Positions 1 through 9,209 of a stretch of 64,000 nucleotides of DNA are shown piece after piece; position 1 is the stretch's first letter; each line of letters begins with the position of its first letter. Made by a program: the position numbers and the translations under genes. Under the pieces are notes generated by a model. The model had not been told where the DNA came from. It searched no databases and was given only the letters and a program-made list of their open reading frames with translations. The DNA comes from Bin34 sp963422415. Lineage in GTDB: Bacteria > Chloroflexota > Anaerolineae > Caldilineales > Caldilineaceae. The stretch covers positions 2,418,001 through 2,482,000 of the forward strand of contig OY729430.1 in assembly GCA_963422415.1 (NCBI GenBank), in the 5' to 3' direction.

Positions 1-23
1 CCCTTGCACGATCAAGCTCCAAC

Positions 24-1868
24 CTATGTCAAGGCTTCTGCCTCCAATGTGCCTCCTTGGAAAATAGCCTCGAATTCATCCTGATTCAAGGTCTCATGCT
101 GCAACAAGGCCTGGGCGACGGCATTCAGCACTTCCCTGTGGGCCAGCAACAGCTTGGTGACCCTAGCATGCGAATCGTGCACCAGATTGCGAATGTGGGA
201 ATCTATGGTCTCCCCGGTGGCTGCGCTGTAGTTCCGTTGCTCCGACATGTCTCTTCCGAGAAAAACCAACTCCTGTTGCTGACCGAACTGCATTTGCCCC
301 ATGTCGTCCGCCATGGCGTACTTGGTGACCATGGCACGTACCATTTCGGTCAGCTGGCTGATGTCGCCCGAGGCTCCATTGGTAATCGTGCCGAACTCGA
401 TCTCCTCGGCTACCCTGCCGCCCAGCAGCATGTCCAATCTGTCTACAAACCAAGTCTTGGGGATCAAGAATCGATCGTTTTCCGGTACGACCAGTGTGTA
501 GCCGCCCGCCATGCCGCGCGCCACGATCGTAACTAGATGCACCGGATCCGAATGCTTGCAGAAGCGCGCCACAATCGCGTGGCCTGCCTCATGATATGCC
601 AGAATTTTTCTTTCTTCATCCGTAATCCGCCGACTGCGGCGTTGCGGGCCGCCCAAGGCCACCCGTTCCATGGCTTCTTGCAAATCTTCCATTGCAATAG
701 CGTTCCGATCGGATCTGGCGGCCAGAATCGCGGCTTCATTCACCAAGTTTTCCAGATCCGCGCCTACCAGTCCTGGAGTCTGACGCGCTATGGCGGCCAG
801 ATCGATGTCGGGACTGACCGGCTTGCCTCGAATGTGCACGTCCAAGATCGCCTTGCGGCCCTTGATATCTGGCCCATCCATGACTATGCGGCGGTCGAAT
901 CGACCCGGACGCAAAAGGGCCGGGTCCAGAATGTCAGGACGATTGGTAGCTGCGAACACAATGACATTGGTATCAGTGTCAAAGCCATCCATTTCGACCA
1001 GAATCTGATTCAGAGTTTGCTCTCGCTCGTCATGGGAGCCGCCTAGGCCCGTGCCGCGATACCGTCCTACGGCGTCTATCTCGTCTACAAAAATAATGCA
1101 TGGACTCTGCTTCTTGGCCTGTTCAAAGAGATCTCGGACCCGACTGGCGCCGACTCCGACGAACATTTCCACGAACTCCGATCCGGAGATGATGAAAAAA
1201 GGCACGTTGGCTTCTCCGGCCGCGGCCTTGGCCATCAAGGTCTTGCCAGTGCCCGGCGGTCCGACCATGAGCACGCCCTTGGGGATGCGCGCTCCCAACT
1301 CTTGGAACTTCTGGGGTTCTTTCAGGAATTCCACCACCTCCTGCAATTCCTGCTTGGCTTCGTCGTTGCCAGCCACGGACTGGAAATCGATATCCACCTC
1401 TTCACCCACGTACATGCGAGCCTTGCTCTTGCCAAACATCAGCGCCTGATTGGCCGTGCCTTGGCTCTGGCGGAAGATAAAAAGGAACAGGCCGCCAATG
1501 AAGAGAATGGGAAGAATATTGAAAAGCACACCAAGCCAAGTGCCTGTCGAACTGGGGGAGTCCGGGATGAATTCCACCTTTTGCAGGGCCGTGGGAGACA
1601 CGCCTAACAGGTTCATGGATTCGGACAGGGAAATGCCGGGTTCCTTGCGGGACATTTGCACTGTCCCTTGCGAGCCGCTGGATACGCGCACCTGGTTCCC
1701 CCGGATCAGGACCTGAGCGACTGATCCGTTGGCAATCCTGTCCGCCAATATACTCAAGGGCAGTTCCGCCTGCGCGTCCCGGAACCTGACGGAGAGATTG
1801 ATGAGGAAAGCGGCCGCAGCCACCAGAATCACGCCATATACTAGGATTTTGCTTCTACGCGAGCTCAT
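24..1868 (-). CDS. ftsH: ATP-dependent zinc metalloprotease FtsH
   Basis: Membrane-anchored AAA+ protease that unfolds and degrades damaged or short-lived membrane and cytosolic proteins, acting as a hexamer on the cytoplasmic face. The 614-residue product has a membrane segment near residues 7-27, a short extracytoplasmic domain, and a second segment near 112-133. Walker A (GPPGTGKT) is at 203-210, Walker B (IIFVDEID) at 258-265, and the zinc site HEAGH at 426-430. Length and domain order match the family, and the C-terminal tail is short. The gene is divergent from the adenosyltransferase gene, with about 180 bp between them. The ATG start lies directly before the first membrane helix. The family call is essentially certain; whether this is the only FtsH cannot be told from the window. 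Confidence 0.97.
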   Translation of the reverse strand: MSSRRSKILVYGVILVAAAAFLINLSVRFRDAQAELPLSILADRIANGSVAQVLIRGNQVRVSSGSQGTVQMSRKEPGISLSESMNLLGVSPTALQKVEFIPDSPSSTGTWLGVLFNILPILFIGGLFLFIFRQSQGTANQALMFGKSKARMYVGEEVDIDFQSVAGNDEAKQELQEVVEFLKEPQKFQELGARIPKGVLMVGPPGTGKTLMAKAAAGEANVPFFIISGSEFVEMFVGVGASRVRDLFEQAKKQSPCIIFVDEIDAVGRYRGTGLGGSHDEREQTLNQILVEMDGFDTDTNVIVFAATNRPDILDPALLRPGRFDRRIVMDGPDIKGRKAILDVHIRGKPVSPDIDLAAIARQTPGLVGADLENLVNEAAILAARSDRNAIAMEDLQEAMERVALGGPQRRSRRITDEERKILAYHEAGHAIVARFCKHSDPVHLVTIVARGMAGGYTLVVPENDRFLIPKTWFVDRLDMLLGGRVAEEIEFGTITNGASGDISQLTEMVRAMVTKYAMADDMGQMQFGQQQELVFLGRDMSEQRNYSAATGETIDSHIRNLVHDSHARVTKLLLAHREVLNAVAQALLQHETLNQDEFEAIFQGGTLEAEALT

Positions 1869-1928
1869 TGAGGCTATGATCCAACCTGTCTAATTTCAGA
1901 TGATTAGCGCCAACGGTGGCAGTTCACC

Positions 1929-1934
1929 ATTATA
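1929..1934 (-). promoter_or_regulatory. Candidate -10 element for ftsH
   Basis: A perfect TATAAT on the minus strand about 60 bases upstream of the ftsH ATG. I found no good -35 at 16-18 bp; a TAGACA lies only 13 bp upstream. The call rests on the -10 and its position in a divergent intergenic region. Confidence 0.35.
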
Positions 1935-2046
1935 GTGCTTTCGGGATTGTCTAGGGAGATCCCATGTTGCATGGAGCCCCCGGGAGGATCCAGATCTCCA
2001 GAGATTTTAGCCGATTCCACAGCGCCAATGAGGAGTTTTCTGCACA

Positions 2047-2637
2047 ATGCCCAAGTTAACCAGGATATTCACTCGTCAGGGAGATGGAGGAGAGACGCAG
2101 CTAGGAGGGGGACAGAGAATCTCCAAGGCCGATGTCCGCATTGCCGTGATGGGAGATCTGGATGAGCTCAATGCCTGGCTAGGTGTCATCGCTGGCCACG
2201 ACCCGACTCCTGAAATCACCAACTCCTTGACTCGGGTTCAGAACGAACTGTTCGACTTGGGCGCGGAAATGTGTTTTGAAAACGTGAAACAGGAAGCTCC
2301 GCAACTACAGTTGCTGGACAAACGCAACGTGCAGGATCTGGAATATGCCATCGCGCAAGTCACCGCCCGAGTCGGAAGTCTAGAGAATTTCATATTGCCC
2401 GGTGGAGCCTTGGCCGCCACGTGGTTGCATTTGGCCCGTACCGTCTGCCGCCGCGCTGAACGCCATATGGTTCAACTTCATCTCGTGGCCGGCGGACGTG
2501 ACATCCCTCTGATTTATGTCAATAGGCTGTCAGACGCTCTCTTCATGTGGGCTAGATTGGCCAATCTCGTGCAGGACACGCCGGAAACATTGTGGAAACC
2601 CGGCGGCAAGCGCGCGCGCCCGAACTCCAGTCCTTAA
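2047..2637 (+). CDS. pduO: Cob(I)alamin adenosyltransferase, PduO type
   Basis: Transfers the 5'-deoxyadenosyl group of ATP to cob(I)alamin to make adenosylcobalamin. The 196-residue product carries the PduO-family N-terminal nucleotide motif TRQGDGGET near residues 9-17 and the central stretch DLDELNAWLG. The later helices read FILPGGALAATWLHLARTVC and RRAERHMV, followed by the C-terminal YVNRLSDALFMWARL. Length is normal for the family (about 180-200). The ATG follows GAGGAG by about 11 bases. It reads away from ftsH, and its stop overlaps the convergent PhyH gene by 4 bp. No cobalamin riboswitch is visible in the short leader, and no B12-dependent enzyme is nearby, so the client enzyme is unknown. 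Confidence 0.93.
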   Translation: MPKLTRIFTRQGDGGETQLGGGQRISKADVRIAVMGDLDELNAWLGVIAGHDPTPEITNSLTRVQNELFDLGAEMCFENVKQEAPQLQLLDKRNVQDLEYAIAQVTARVGSLENFILPGGALAATWLHLARTVCRRAERHMVQLHLVAGGRDIPLIYVNRLSDALFMWARLANLVQDTPETLWKPGGKRARPNSSP

Positions 2638-3497
2638 CAGGTTACGTCCTTGCCTGCTTCTCCAAAGAGTGCCATGCGCTCTTCCTGAGAAACCTGGGCG
2701 GTTCCGACGGGACAATAATGAAACTGCAAGGCGCGCCGGCGCAACCCCGACCGGTTGGTCGGGGTACCGTGCTGCATCAAGCTGGAAAAGAAGAGCGCTC
2801 CGCCCGGCTTGAGGGGAACCGCGACCGCGGATCCCTGATTGGCGTCCTTGTCACAGATTTGCCAGTCTCGGCGGCGGAAATGGACTACCGGTCCCTCGAG
2901 ATGAGACCCGGGCATGACTATCATGCAGCCATTTTCGGTGGTTGCCTCATCCAAGGCGATCCACACGCCGACAACCTTCGTCTGCAATTCATAGTTGAAG
3001 TATGCATGGTCTTGGTGCCAAGGCTTCTCGCGACCAATCCGGGGAGGCTTGAGCAAGGCCATGTCCTGAAACAACATCGGTGCACCGCCGACGATTTGGG
3101 CCACCACTCGCATCAGTGCGGGATGTTGCGACAACCCCTTGAGATCCGATTGGTGTTCCACGAAGCCCATGAATTTGCGGACATGGTCTTGCCTCTCCTC
3201 CACCGATAGGCTCTGTCTATCGGTCTGGACCGAATCCCTTTCGTACATGACTCCCTTGAAGTCAGAATTGTCTTCCGCGAGCAAGGACATGAGGCCCTGC
3301 ACGGCCGCGCCTACTTCCGCCTCGGAAAACGCCCTCCTGATCGCCAGATATCCTTGTGTGGCAAAAAAGTTCAGCTCCGATGGGCCGACATCTGCCAAGG
3401 TGGGCACAGTCTTGGCCAATCCACTGAATGCATAGAGGTCATTTCGATAGCCTTCCCGACCGCCGTCGTCGATCATGCCGCTAACCGGATGAGCCAT
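2634..3497 (-). CDS. Phytanoyl-CoA dioxygenase (PhyH) family protein
   Basis: Probable Fe(II)/2-oxoglutarate-dependent oxygenase of the PhyH family, which hydroxylates small organic acids, CoA esters, or natural products. The iron-binding facial triad is visible as HQD in the motif KPWHQDHAYFNYE and a distal His in MQHGTPTNRS. The Arg/Lys-rich segment after it would bind 2-oxoglutarate. I place the start at the ATG at 3497 because an AAGGGA lies just upstream. The frame remains open to a TTG at 3536, which would add 13 residues. The product is about 287 residues, normal for the family. The substrate cannot be inferred. It converges on the adenosyltransferase gene with a 4 bp overlap. A second PhyH gene lies near 41 kb. 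Confidence 0.85.
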   Translation of the reverse strand: MAHPVSGMIDDGGREGYRNDLYAFSGLAKTVPTLADVGPSELNFFATQGYLAIRRAFSEAEVGAAVQGLMSLLAEDNSDFKGVMYERDSVQTDRQSLSVEERQDHVRKFMGFVEHQSDLKGLSQHPALMRVVAQIVGGAPMLFQDMALLKPPRIGREKPWHQDHAYFNYELQTKVVGVWIALDEATTENGCMIVMPGSHLEGPVVHFRRRDWQICDKDANQGSAVAVPLKPGGALFFSSLMQHGTPTNRSGLRRRALQFHYCPVGTAQVSQEERMALFGEAGKDVTC

Positions 3498-3723
3498 GTG
3501 TCCCTTGCTCCCGAGACTGCAGTTTCTGTGTGTCAACGTTGGATTCTAACAAAGTTGCCGAGTCGGGCACAGTACGGTTTCGTGTCGTCAAGTCATGCTG
3601 TCCCGAGGTGGATTCCCCCAAGGCCTAATCTCTGGGGCGGGGCGGACATAGCGAAGCGTTGCCATACCTGTAGAATTAGTCTGACGTTCTGCTCACCCAT
3701 ACCATAAAGGTAGGTTAACCGGT

Positions 3724-4959
3724 TTGGACAGCAATTGCCCTTGTGGACCCAACACCGCCAGTGTACATGGCGGAGAGCCCCGGCATCGCCCTTCCCATAG
3801 CATCAACGAACCGGTCGTAACCGCGGTGACCTACCCTTTCGGCAACACTCGAGAAATGGTCGACTTTGTCGAGGAGCGGAAATTTGCTGGCGCCGCCAGC
3901 CGATTTGACTATGGGCGGCACGGCAACCCTACGCGCAAGGCGGCCGAAACCAAGTTGGCGGCTCTAGAGGCTGGTGTTTCAACGGGACACCATGGTTTGG
4001 ACGCGATCCTGACTTCCAGTGGCATGGCCGCCCTGACCGGGTTGTTGCTGTCCTTGCTGTCAGCCGGAGACCACGTAATTCTTGGCGACAGCATCTATCG
4101 TGTCACCAAGACGTTTGTGCAGGATGTCCTGACTCGGTATGGGGTTGAAGTCACTTGTGTACATCTTCCCTGCACCATAACGGAAATTGCCGGGGCGCTG
4201 CAGGACAATACCAAGATCATTCTGGTGGAAAGTCCGTCCAATCCTTTTGGCTTTTGTTTGTCATACAAGGAACTGGCGGCCTTGGGCAAGACCCGGGACA
4301 TCGCCACTGTCGTTGACAGCACCTTTGCCACGCCATTCAACTCCCGGCCCCTGACCTACGGCATAGACTACGTCGTCCATAGCGTGACGAAGTATTTGTC
4401 CGGTCACAATGACGTGATGGCCGGAGTCATCGTCAGCGAGGAGTGGAACATTGCGGGATTGCGTTCCATTCAAACCCAACTCGGGGCTATCTTGGATCCC
4501 CATAGTTGCGCCTGGCTGCTGCGCGGTCTCAAGACTTTCGGCTTGCGCATGGCGCAACACAATGCCAATGCGCTCGCGGTGGCCCGGATGCTCTCCGCGC
4601 AAAAAGCGGTGGAAAGAGTCTGGTATGCCGGTCTGGAGAGCCATCCCGATCATGAAGTGGCGCAAGGCCAGATGAGTGGCTTTGGAGGCGTGGTCAGCAT
4701 CGAGATGGCCAATCACCAACAGGCTGCTAGCTTGAATGACACATTGGAAATCGCCTGTATTGGGGGCAGTCTGGGCGCCACCGAAACTATGGTGCATCAG
4801 CCTTGGCTGCTTAGCCACTACGACCAAAGCCGTGAAGAAAGGGAAACCTTGGGCATCAAGGAGGGTTTGATCCGGATTGCCTGCGGCATTGAAGACACCT
4901 CTGATCTCCTGCAGGATTTCACACGGGCCCTGGCCCGTCTGGAATCAGGGCAGCGATGA
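3724..4959 (+). CDS. Trans-sulfuration enzyme family PLP-dependent protein (Cys/Met metabolism)
   Basis: A fold-type I PLP enzyme of the cystathionine gamma-synthase / methionine gamma-lyase / O-acetylhomoserine sulfhydrylase group. The lysine that binds PLP lies in HSVTKYLSGHNDVMAG. The family motif YGRHGNPTRKAAE near residues 61-73 and the loop GATETMVHQPWLLSH near the C terminus are clear. The 411-residue length is typical. The start is taken as TTG at 3724, after AGGTAGG, because the residues that follow match the normal family N terminus. The 3' end overlaps the convergent mycoredoxin-like gene by 15 bp. Sequence alone does not separate synthase, lyase and sulfhydrylase activities, so no symbol is given. 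Confidence 0.9.
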   Translation: MDSNCPCGPNTASVHGGEPRHRPSHSINEPVVTAVTYPFGNTREMVDFVEERKFAGAASRFDYGRHGNPTRKAAETKLAALEAGVSTGHHGLDAILTSSGMAALTGLLLSLLSAGDHVILGDSIYRVTKTFVQDVLTRYGVEVTCVHLPCTITEIAGALQDNTKIILVESPSNPFGFCLSYKELAALGKTRDIATVVDSTFATPFNSRPLTYGIDYVVHSVTKYLSGHNDVMAGVIVSEEWNIAGLRSIQTQLGAILDPHSCAWLLRGLKTFGLRMAQHNANALAVARMLSAQKAVERVWYAGLESHPDHEVAQGQMSGFGGVVSIEMANHQQAASLNDTLEIACIGGSLGATETMVHQPWLLSHYDQSREERETLGIKEGLIRIACGIEDTSDLLQDFTRALARLESGQR

Positions 4960-5193
4960 CAACTTCCGTCTGAGTTCCGTGATCGTGGGTTCGCTCAGAA
5001 AGCTGCCATCCGGAAACAGGATGGTCGGCACTGTGCGATTGCCCTTGTTGAGTTCCAGGACAATAGACACGGCATCGGGCATTTCGTCGATGTCGATATT
5101 TTCGAAGGGCACCTGCATGGACCGGAGCACCGCCTTGGCGGCCGTGCAGTCGGAGCACCAGGTGGTGCTGTAGACCTTGATGGGCTGAGACAT
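4945..5193 (-). CDS. Mycoredoxin/glutaredoxin-like thiol oxidoreductase
   Basis: Small thioredoxin-fold redox protein of 82 residues. The active site is CSDC in YSTTWCSDCTAAK near residues 9-21, and the cis-Pro loop is NRTVPTILFPDG. The CxxC flanks and length match mycoredoxin-like proteins, which reduce mixed disulfides with low-molecular-weight thiols in lineages that lack glutathione. The ATG follows AGGA. The 3' end overlaps the tail of the PLP-enzyme gene by 15 bp, and 59 bp separate it from the divergent YdiJ-like gene. The thiol used by this organism is not shown in the window. Confidence 0.88.
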   Translation of the reverse strand: MSQPIKVYSTTWCSDCTAAKAVLRSMQVPFENIDIDEMPDAVSIVLELNKGNRTVPTILFPDGSFLSEPTITELRRKLSSLP

Positions 5194-5252
5194 GGACCAT
5201 TTTCCTTTGACTGCGTATCATTTGGCGCAGGCCACTTGCCAAGAGTAACCCG

Positions 5253-8200
5253 ATGGCTGCATTTCTGCAAAAGACTCCTGATCTGCCAGACGCCGATGCG
5301 TACGAAGTGGAAAAACTGGAGCAACTTGCCGTAGCGCTGCAACTCCGCGTGGACGGCGATGTACGGTTCGATCAATATACGAAGATGCTGTACAGCACGG
5401 ACGCCAGTGTGTTTCAAATCATGCCGCTGGGCGTGGTTCTGCCCCGCAGCGAGGACGATGTGCAGTGTGTCCTGGAACACGCTGCGGAATTTCATGTGCC
5501 AGTCCTGCCCCGCGGTGGCGGCAGTTCGCTGGCAGGCCAAGCCGTAGGCGCTGCCCTTGTCATGGACTTCAGCCGATACATGAACGAGATCTTGGATCTT
5601 GACGTGGAGGCGGGCATATTGGATGTCCAGCCCGGCAAGAACCTGTTCGGCGCCAACCAGAAGCTCAAACGTCACGGTTGGATGATCGGCCCTGATCCCG
5701 CCAGCGCCAACCGTGCCACCATCGGAGGCTGCGTGGGCAACAACTCCGCCGGCAGCCATAGCATCCTCTACGGCATGATGGTGGACAACGTGCTGGCCAC
5801 AGAAGTATTTCTGGCAGATGGCTCAAAGGCGCATTTTCGGGACATCCGACCCGACGCCATCGAAGCGTTGGTCCCACCGGATTCTCTAGAATCCCGAATT
5901 TACCACAAACTCGCAGAGCTGGTTCAGATCCACCAAGACAATGTATTACAGGACTGGCCGCGGCACTGGCGCCGGACCAGCGGCTATGCCTTGGACAGGA
6001 TCATTCCCCCGTTGCAACCGGAAATTACGCCGGCCCGACTCTATCTGGACTCTCCTCTGGTACCGGAGGTGGTGTGCAACCGCGACGCCAACTATCTGAA
6101 TCTTAGCAATCTGATGGTTGGCAGCGAAGGGACTTTGGGAGTGGTGACTCGCATAAAAATGGGATTGGTACCCCTCCCCCGCCATACGGGACTGGCCATC
6201 CTGCATTTTGACAGCGTGATCGAGGCCTGCACCGCGGTCGTTGATGTCCTGTCAGTCGCCCCCAGCGCCTCTGAGCTCCTAGACAAGCAGCTTATGGATC
6301 TGGCGCGGGCCCAGCCCGGTTGGGATCGGCGTCTGTTTTTTGTCCAGGGAGATCCTGCGGCAGTCCTTCTGACCGAATTCTATGGAGAGACCGAACATGA
6401 AGTACAGCTCAAGCTGGCCCATCTGGCCGCTCATCTGCAGCGCCGGAAATGGCAATGTCCGATTGTCGAAATCCTGGATCCTGTCCAACAGGCGCAGGTG
6501 TGGGAATTGCGCAAGGCTAGCCTCAGCTTGCTGATGGGCCAGAGGGGTCAACACAAGCCTTTCCCCGGTATTGAGGACGTCAGCGTCCCGGCCGAGCACC
6601 TAGCGGACTATCTGGCCGATATTCTGGAGTACTGCAGCTCCTTGGAGGATGTGCCTTCCACAGCCGTGTATGCACACGCTTCCGCCGGTTGCCTGCATGT
6701 GCGGCCGCTCTTGAACCTGCATACGGCTCGGGGTGTCGACAATCTGAAACTGGCTGGCACGTACAGTCTGGAACTGGCGCGTAAATACAATGGCGCCATG
6801 AGTGGCGAGCATGGGGATGGACTGGCCCGCAGCTACTACAACGAAACCCTGTTCACACCGGCGCTGTACGAAGCTTTACACGCAATCAAGGAAATTTTCG
6901 ATCCAGAAATGCGCCTGAATCCCGGCAAGGTAGTCGATGCTCAGGAACCCAACGCCAACCTACGATTTGGAGCGGGCTACAGGACCGCGGAGATCAGCAC
7001 GGTCTTCGATTGGAGTGCTGACCATGGATGGGCTGGGGCCATTGAAATGTGCAACGGGGCTGGAGTCTGTCGCAAGGTCGAGACCGGCACCATGTGTCCC
7101 AGCTACATGGCCACACGTGAGGAAAAGGACTCGACCCGCGGCCGCGCCAACGCGCTCCGGAACGCCTTGGCCGGACGCATCCCGGAAGAGGAGCTCTGGT
7201 CCGAGAGCATGTACGATGTTCTGGATCTTTGCTTGGGTTGCAAGGCATGCAAGAGCGAATGTCCCTCCTCGGTTGACATGGCTCGTATCAAGGCCGAATA
7301 TCTGCAAGGGTTCCACGACCGCAAAGGCCTGCCGCTCTTCCAGCGGCTTATGGGGGACATGCCCCGTCTCTTGCGTTTGGGCGCCCGATGGGCCCCTTGG
7401 GCCCTGCCGTGGACCAACCGGTTCATGTCCACGGGGCTGGCCAGAGGGTTTATGAGCCGCATCGGCATTCATGTCGATCGCAGCTTGCCACGGATTTCTC
7501 TGTATCGCCCCCCTGAGGGACGGAGAGAGTTCCCGGTGAACGGCACCGGCAGGCACGCGTTGCTGTTTGTGGATACTTGGTCCCAATTCTATGCTCCGGA
7601 GGTGGCCACCGCTGCATCCCATCTCCTCTCCAAATTGGGCTTTACCGTGCAGACCGCCCCTGACTTGCCTTGCTGTGGCCGCCCCTATATCTCGGGGGGC
7701 CAAGTGCGGAAAGCCAAGACACAGGCCAATCGACTGGGCTTGGCATTGCGAGCGCATGTTGCCGCCGGCCATGCCATAGTCGGTCTCGAACCCAGTTGTA
7801 CCTTGACCTTGCGGGATGAATTTCTGGATCTCATGGAGGATCGAACACTCGCCAAAGACATTGCCGCCTGCACCTTCACGCTGGAAGAGTTTCTTGATCA
7901 GTTTGACTGGGACCTGTCGAATCGTCTGAGTGCGGGAGAGTTCCCGGTCTGGCTGCATGGGCACTGCCATCAAAAGTCCTTGGTAGGCAATGCAGCCACC
8001 GTTTCCGTCTTGGGCAAATGGGGGTTTTCCCCCAACGAGATACCCAGTGGCTGTTGCGGCATGGCAGGGGAATTTGGCTATGTGGCCAAGCACTACGCGG
8101 TAAGTCGCGCGGTTGGCGAAGATCGCCTTTTTCCTGCTGTCAGGGAAATCCCAGCAGGTGCCACACTGGTTGCCAGCGGCTTCAGTTGCAGGGAACAGAT

Positions 8201-8291
8201 CGTTCATTTTGAAGGCAGGAAGGCCGTGCATTTGGCCGAGTTGCTCAATTCCCACTTCAACCCCGGTGAAGTGTCGCTCAAAGCGAACTGA
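5253..8291 (+). CDS. FAD/Fe-S D-2-hydroxyacid dehydrogenase (YdiJ-like)
   Basis: A 1,012-residue fusion of an FAD-linked oxidase (GlcD/Dld type) with a ferredoxin-type and CCG-domain half (GlcF type). The FAD domain shows PRGGGSSLAGQAVG near residues 88-101 and GSEGTLGVVTR near 290-300. The iron-sulfur motif LCLGCKACKSECPSSVD lies near 660, and CCG motifs LPCCGRPYISGG and SGCCGMAGEFGY lie near 805 and 930. Length and order match E. coli YdiJ (about 1,018 residues), a D-2-hydroxyglutarate dehydrogenase. Oxidation of a D-2-hydroxy acid with electrons passed towards the quinone pool is therefore likely, but the exact substrate is inference. It stands as a single gene, divergent from the mycoredoxin-like gene. 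Confidence 0.9.
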   Translation: MAAFLQKTPDLPDADAYEVEKLEQLAVALQLRVDGDVRFDQYTKMLYSTDASVFQIMPLGVVLPRSEDDVQCVLEHAAEFHVPVLPRGGGSSLAGQAVGAALVMDFSRYMNEILDLDVEAGILDVQPGKNLFGANQKLKRHGWMIGPDPASANRATIGGCVGNNSAGSHSILYGMMVDNVLATEVFLADGSKAHFRDIRPDAIEALVPPDSLESRIYHKLAELVQIHQDNVLQDWPRHWRRTSGYALDRIIPPLQPEITPARLYLDSPLVPEVVCNRDANYLNLSNLMVGSEGTLGVVTRIKMGLVPLPRHTGLAILHFDSVIEACTAVVDVLSVAPSASELLDKQLMDLARAQPGWDRRLFFVQGDPAAVLLTEFYGETEHEVQLKLAHLAAHLQRRKWQCPIVEILDPVQQAQVWELRKASLSLLMGQRGQHKPFPGIEDVSVPAEHLADYLADILEYCSSLEDVPSTAVYAHASAGCLHVRPLLNLHTARGVDNLKLAGTYSLELARKYNGAMSGEHGDGLARSYYNETLFTPALYEALHAIKEIFDPEMRLNPGKVVDAQEPNANLRFGAGYRTAEISTVFDWSADHGWAGAIEMCNGAGVCRKVETGTMCPSYMATREEKDSTRGRANALRNALAGRIPEEELWSESMYDVLDLCLGCKACKSECPSSVDMARIKAEYLQGFHDRKGLPLFQRLMGDMPRLLRLGARWAPWALPWTNRFMSTGLARGFMSRIGIHVDRSLPRISLYRPPEGRREFPVNGTGRHALLFVDTWSQFYAPEVATAASHLLSKLGFTVQTAPDLPCCGRPYISGGQVRKAKTQANRLGLALRAHVAAGHAIVGLEPSCTLTLRDEFLDLMEDRTLAKDIAACTFTLEEFLDQFDWDLSNRLSAGEFPVWLHGHCHQKSLVGNAATVSVLGKWGFSPNEIPSGCCGMAGEFGYVAKHYAVSRAVGEDRLFPAVREIPAGATLVASGFSCREQIVHFEGRKAVHLAELLNSHFNPGEVSLKAN

Positions 8292-8383
8292 GACTGTTCC
8301 AGACGACGGATTGCAAGAGGGCCATGGCTGACTGACCTGTCGTCGACCGTCCCGTTTTGAACCAGTAGGGTGCAAGCCTTAGC

Positions 8384-8670
8384 ATGACCACGGAAAAGAT
8401 TCTGACACTCCATCCAGCGGGCAAACGCGGAGCAAGAATATCGTTGGGAAAATATGAAATCCTGCGAGAGGAATCTTGGCCGCTCTGGCGGAGGAATCCC
8501 TGCCGTTCGGGAAAATGGCGCAGGTCATTGAACAAAGAATCGGCAGCAGTTTCGACGGTTCTGTCAGCTGGTATGCAATAACGGTCAAACAAGATTTGGA
8601 GGCGCGGGGAATCGTGCACACGGTGCCCAAGACAAGGCCACCGCTACTTGCCCTAGGGAAAGCGGACTAG
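8384..8670 (+). pseudogene. Frameshifted small conserved protein (DUF6958-like)
   Basis: Two overlapping frames together spell one small protein. Frame one starts at the ATG at 8384 and gives MTTEKILTLHPAGKRG then ISLGKYEILRE. From about 8470 the reading continues one frame away as ILAALAEESLPFGKMAQVI, then FDGSVSWYAITVKQDLEARG and so on to a stop at 8670. From memory this matches small proteins annotated DUF6958, where a Lys-Tyr and Arg-Ala-Ile-Leu helix precedes a Ser-Trp-Tyr ... Lys-Leu-Asp-Leu-Glu-Ala-Arg block. One base appears to be missing near 8468-8473. It could be a real pseudogene or a sequencing or assembly error. The restored length would be about 95 residues. Function is unknown. 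Confidence 0.65.
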
Positions 8671-9209
8671 CACGCTCAGAGCCATCTCTTGAGAATGGAG
8701 GTGGATCCCAGCAGGACAGCCGACAGCCAGTTGTGCCAAGCTCTGAATTGACGAAGGATAAGGTTCGCAAGATCGTCATGGACGGCAATCGGGATTTGCG
8801 TCTGAACTTCCCGCGCGGCTACGCGCCCATGGATTGGGAATTCGCGGCGTTTCGCAACTTGGCGGTCAATGTGTCGGTTTTCTTCATTACCCATGATCTT
8901 GGAGTTCAAGCGTCCAGAGATCACTTTCCGTTGACAAGCCCAAGTGTGGCTGAAGGTCGCTGGTGCCACTACGTTACGGGTCGGAGGCCTGTTGCTGATC
9001 GCCTTCCCCTTTGTGGACGAGCAGAAGCGGCGGGAGGATTTTTCGGCAACGGGAGCCTCGGCGGGCCGATCCTGTCTCTCGGACAAGACGGCCTCTTTGT
9101 CTACGGTATGAGCATCACCTAGAGTGAACTTTACCGTGGACCTTAGGGTGGTTAAATACTGGATTTCTGGAAGATTTCCTTTTTGTGTTCTCTGCGAATT
9201 GACCGGACT
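8671..9209 (+). other. Gap with possible decayed coding sequence
   Basis: No convincing intact gene. A frame at 8733-9122 reads protein-like in places (KDKVRKIVMDGNRDLRLNF, then GYAPMDWEFAAFRNLAVNV and VFFITHDLGVQ). From about 8945 a neighbouring frame gives a hydrophobic stretch (LRVGGLLLIAFPFVDEQ). This could be an old frameshifted gene, but I recognise no family, and the opposite strand is also open for 136 codons. From 9147 to 9209 there is the tail of the VOC-gene transcript and nothing else seen. Confidence 0.25.

Noticed and set aside
1935..2046. A cobalamin riboswitch ahead of the adenosyltransferase gene
   Set aside because: The leader is only about 110 bases and shows no B12-box-like conserved sequence.
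3537..3723. A SAM riboswitch or T-box ahead of the Cys/Met PLP enzyme
   Set aside because: No recognisable core helices or conserved boxes in this 187-base stretch, and no terminator-like hairpin before the start.
6960..8375. A 471-codon frame opposite the YdiJ-like gene
   Set aside because: It lies wholly antisense to a certain gene and has no domain features.
8676..9086. A 136-codon minus-strand frame
   Set aside because: Composition is typical of an antisense shadow, with no ribosome site and no family resemblance.
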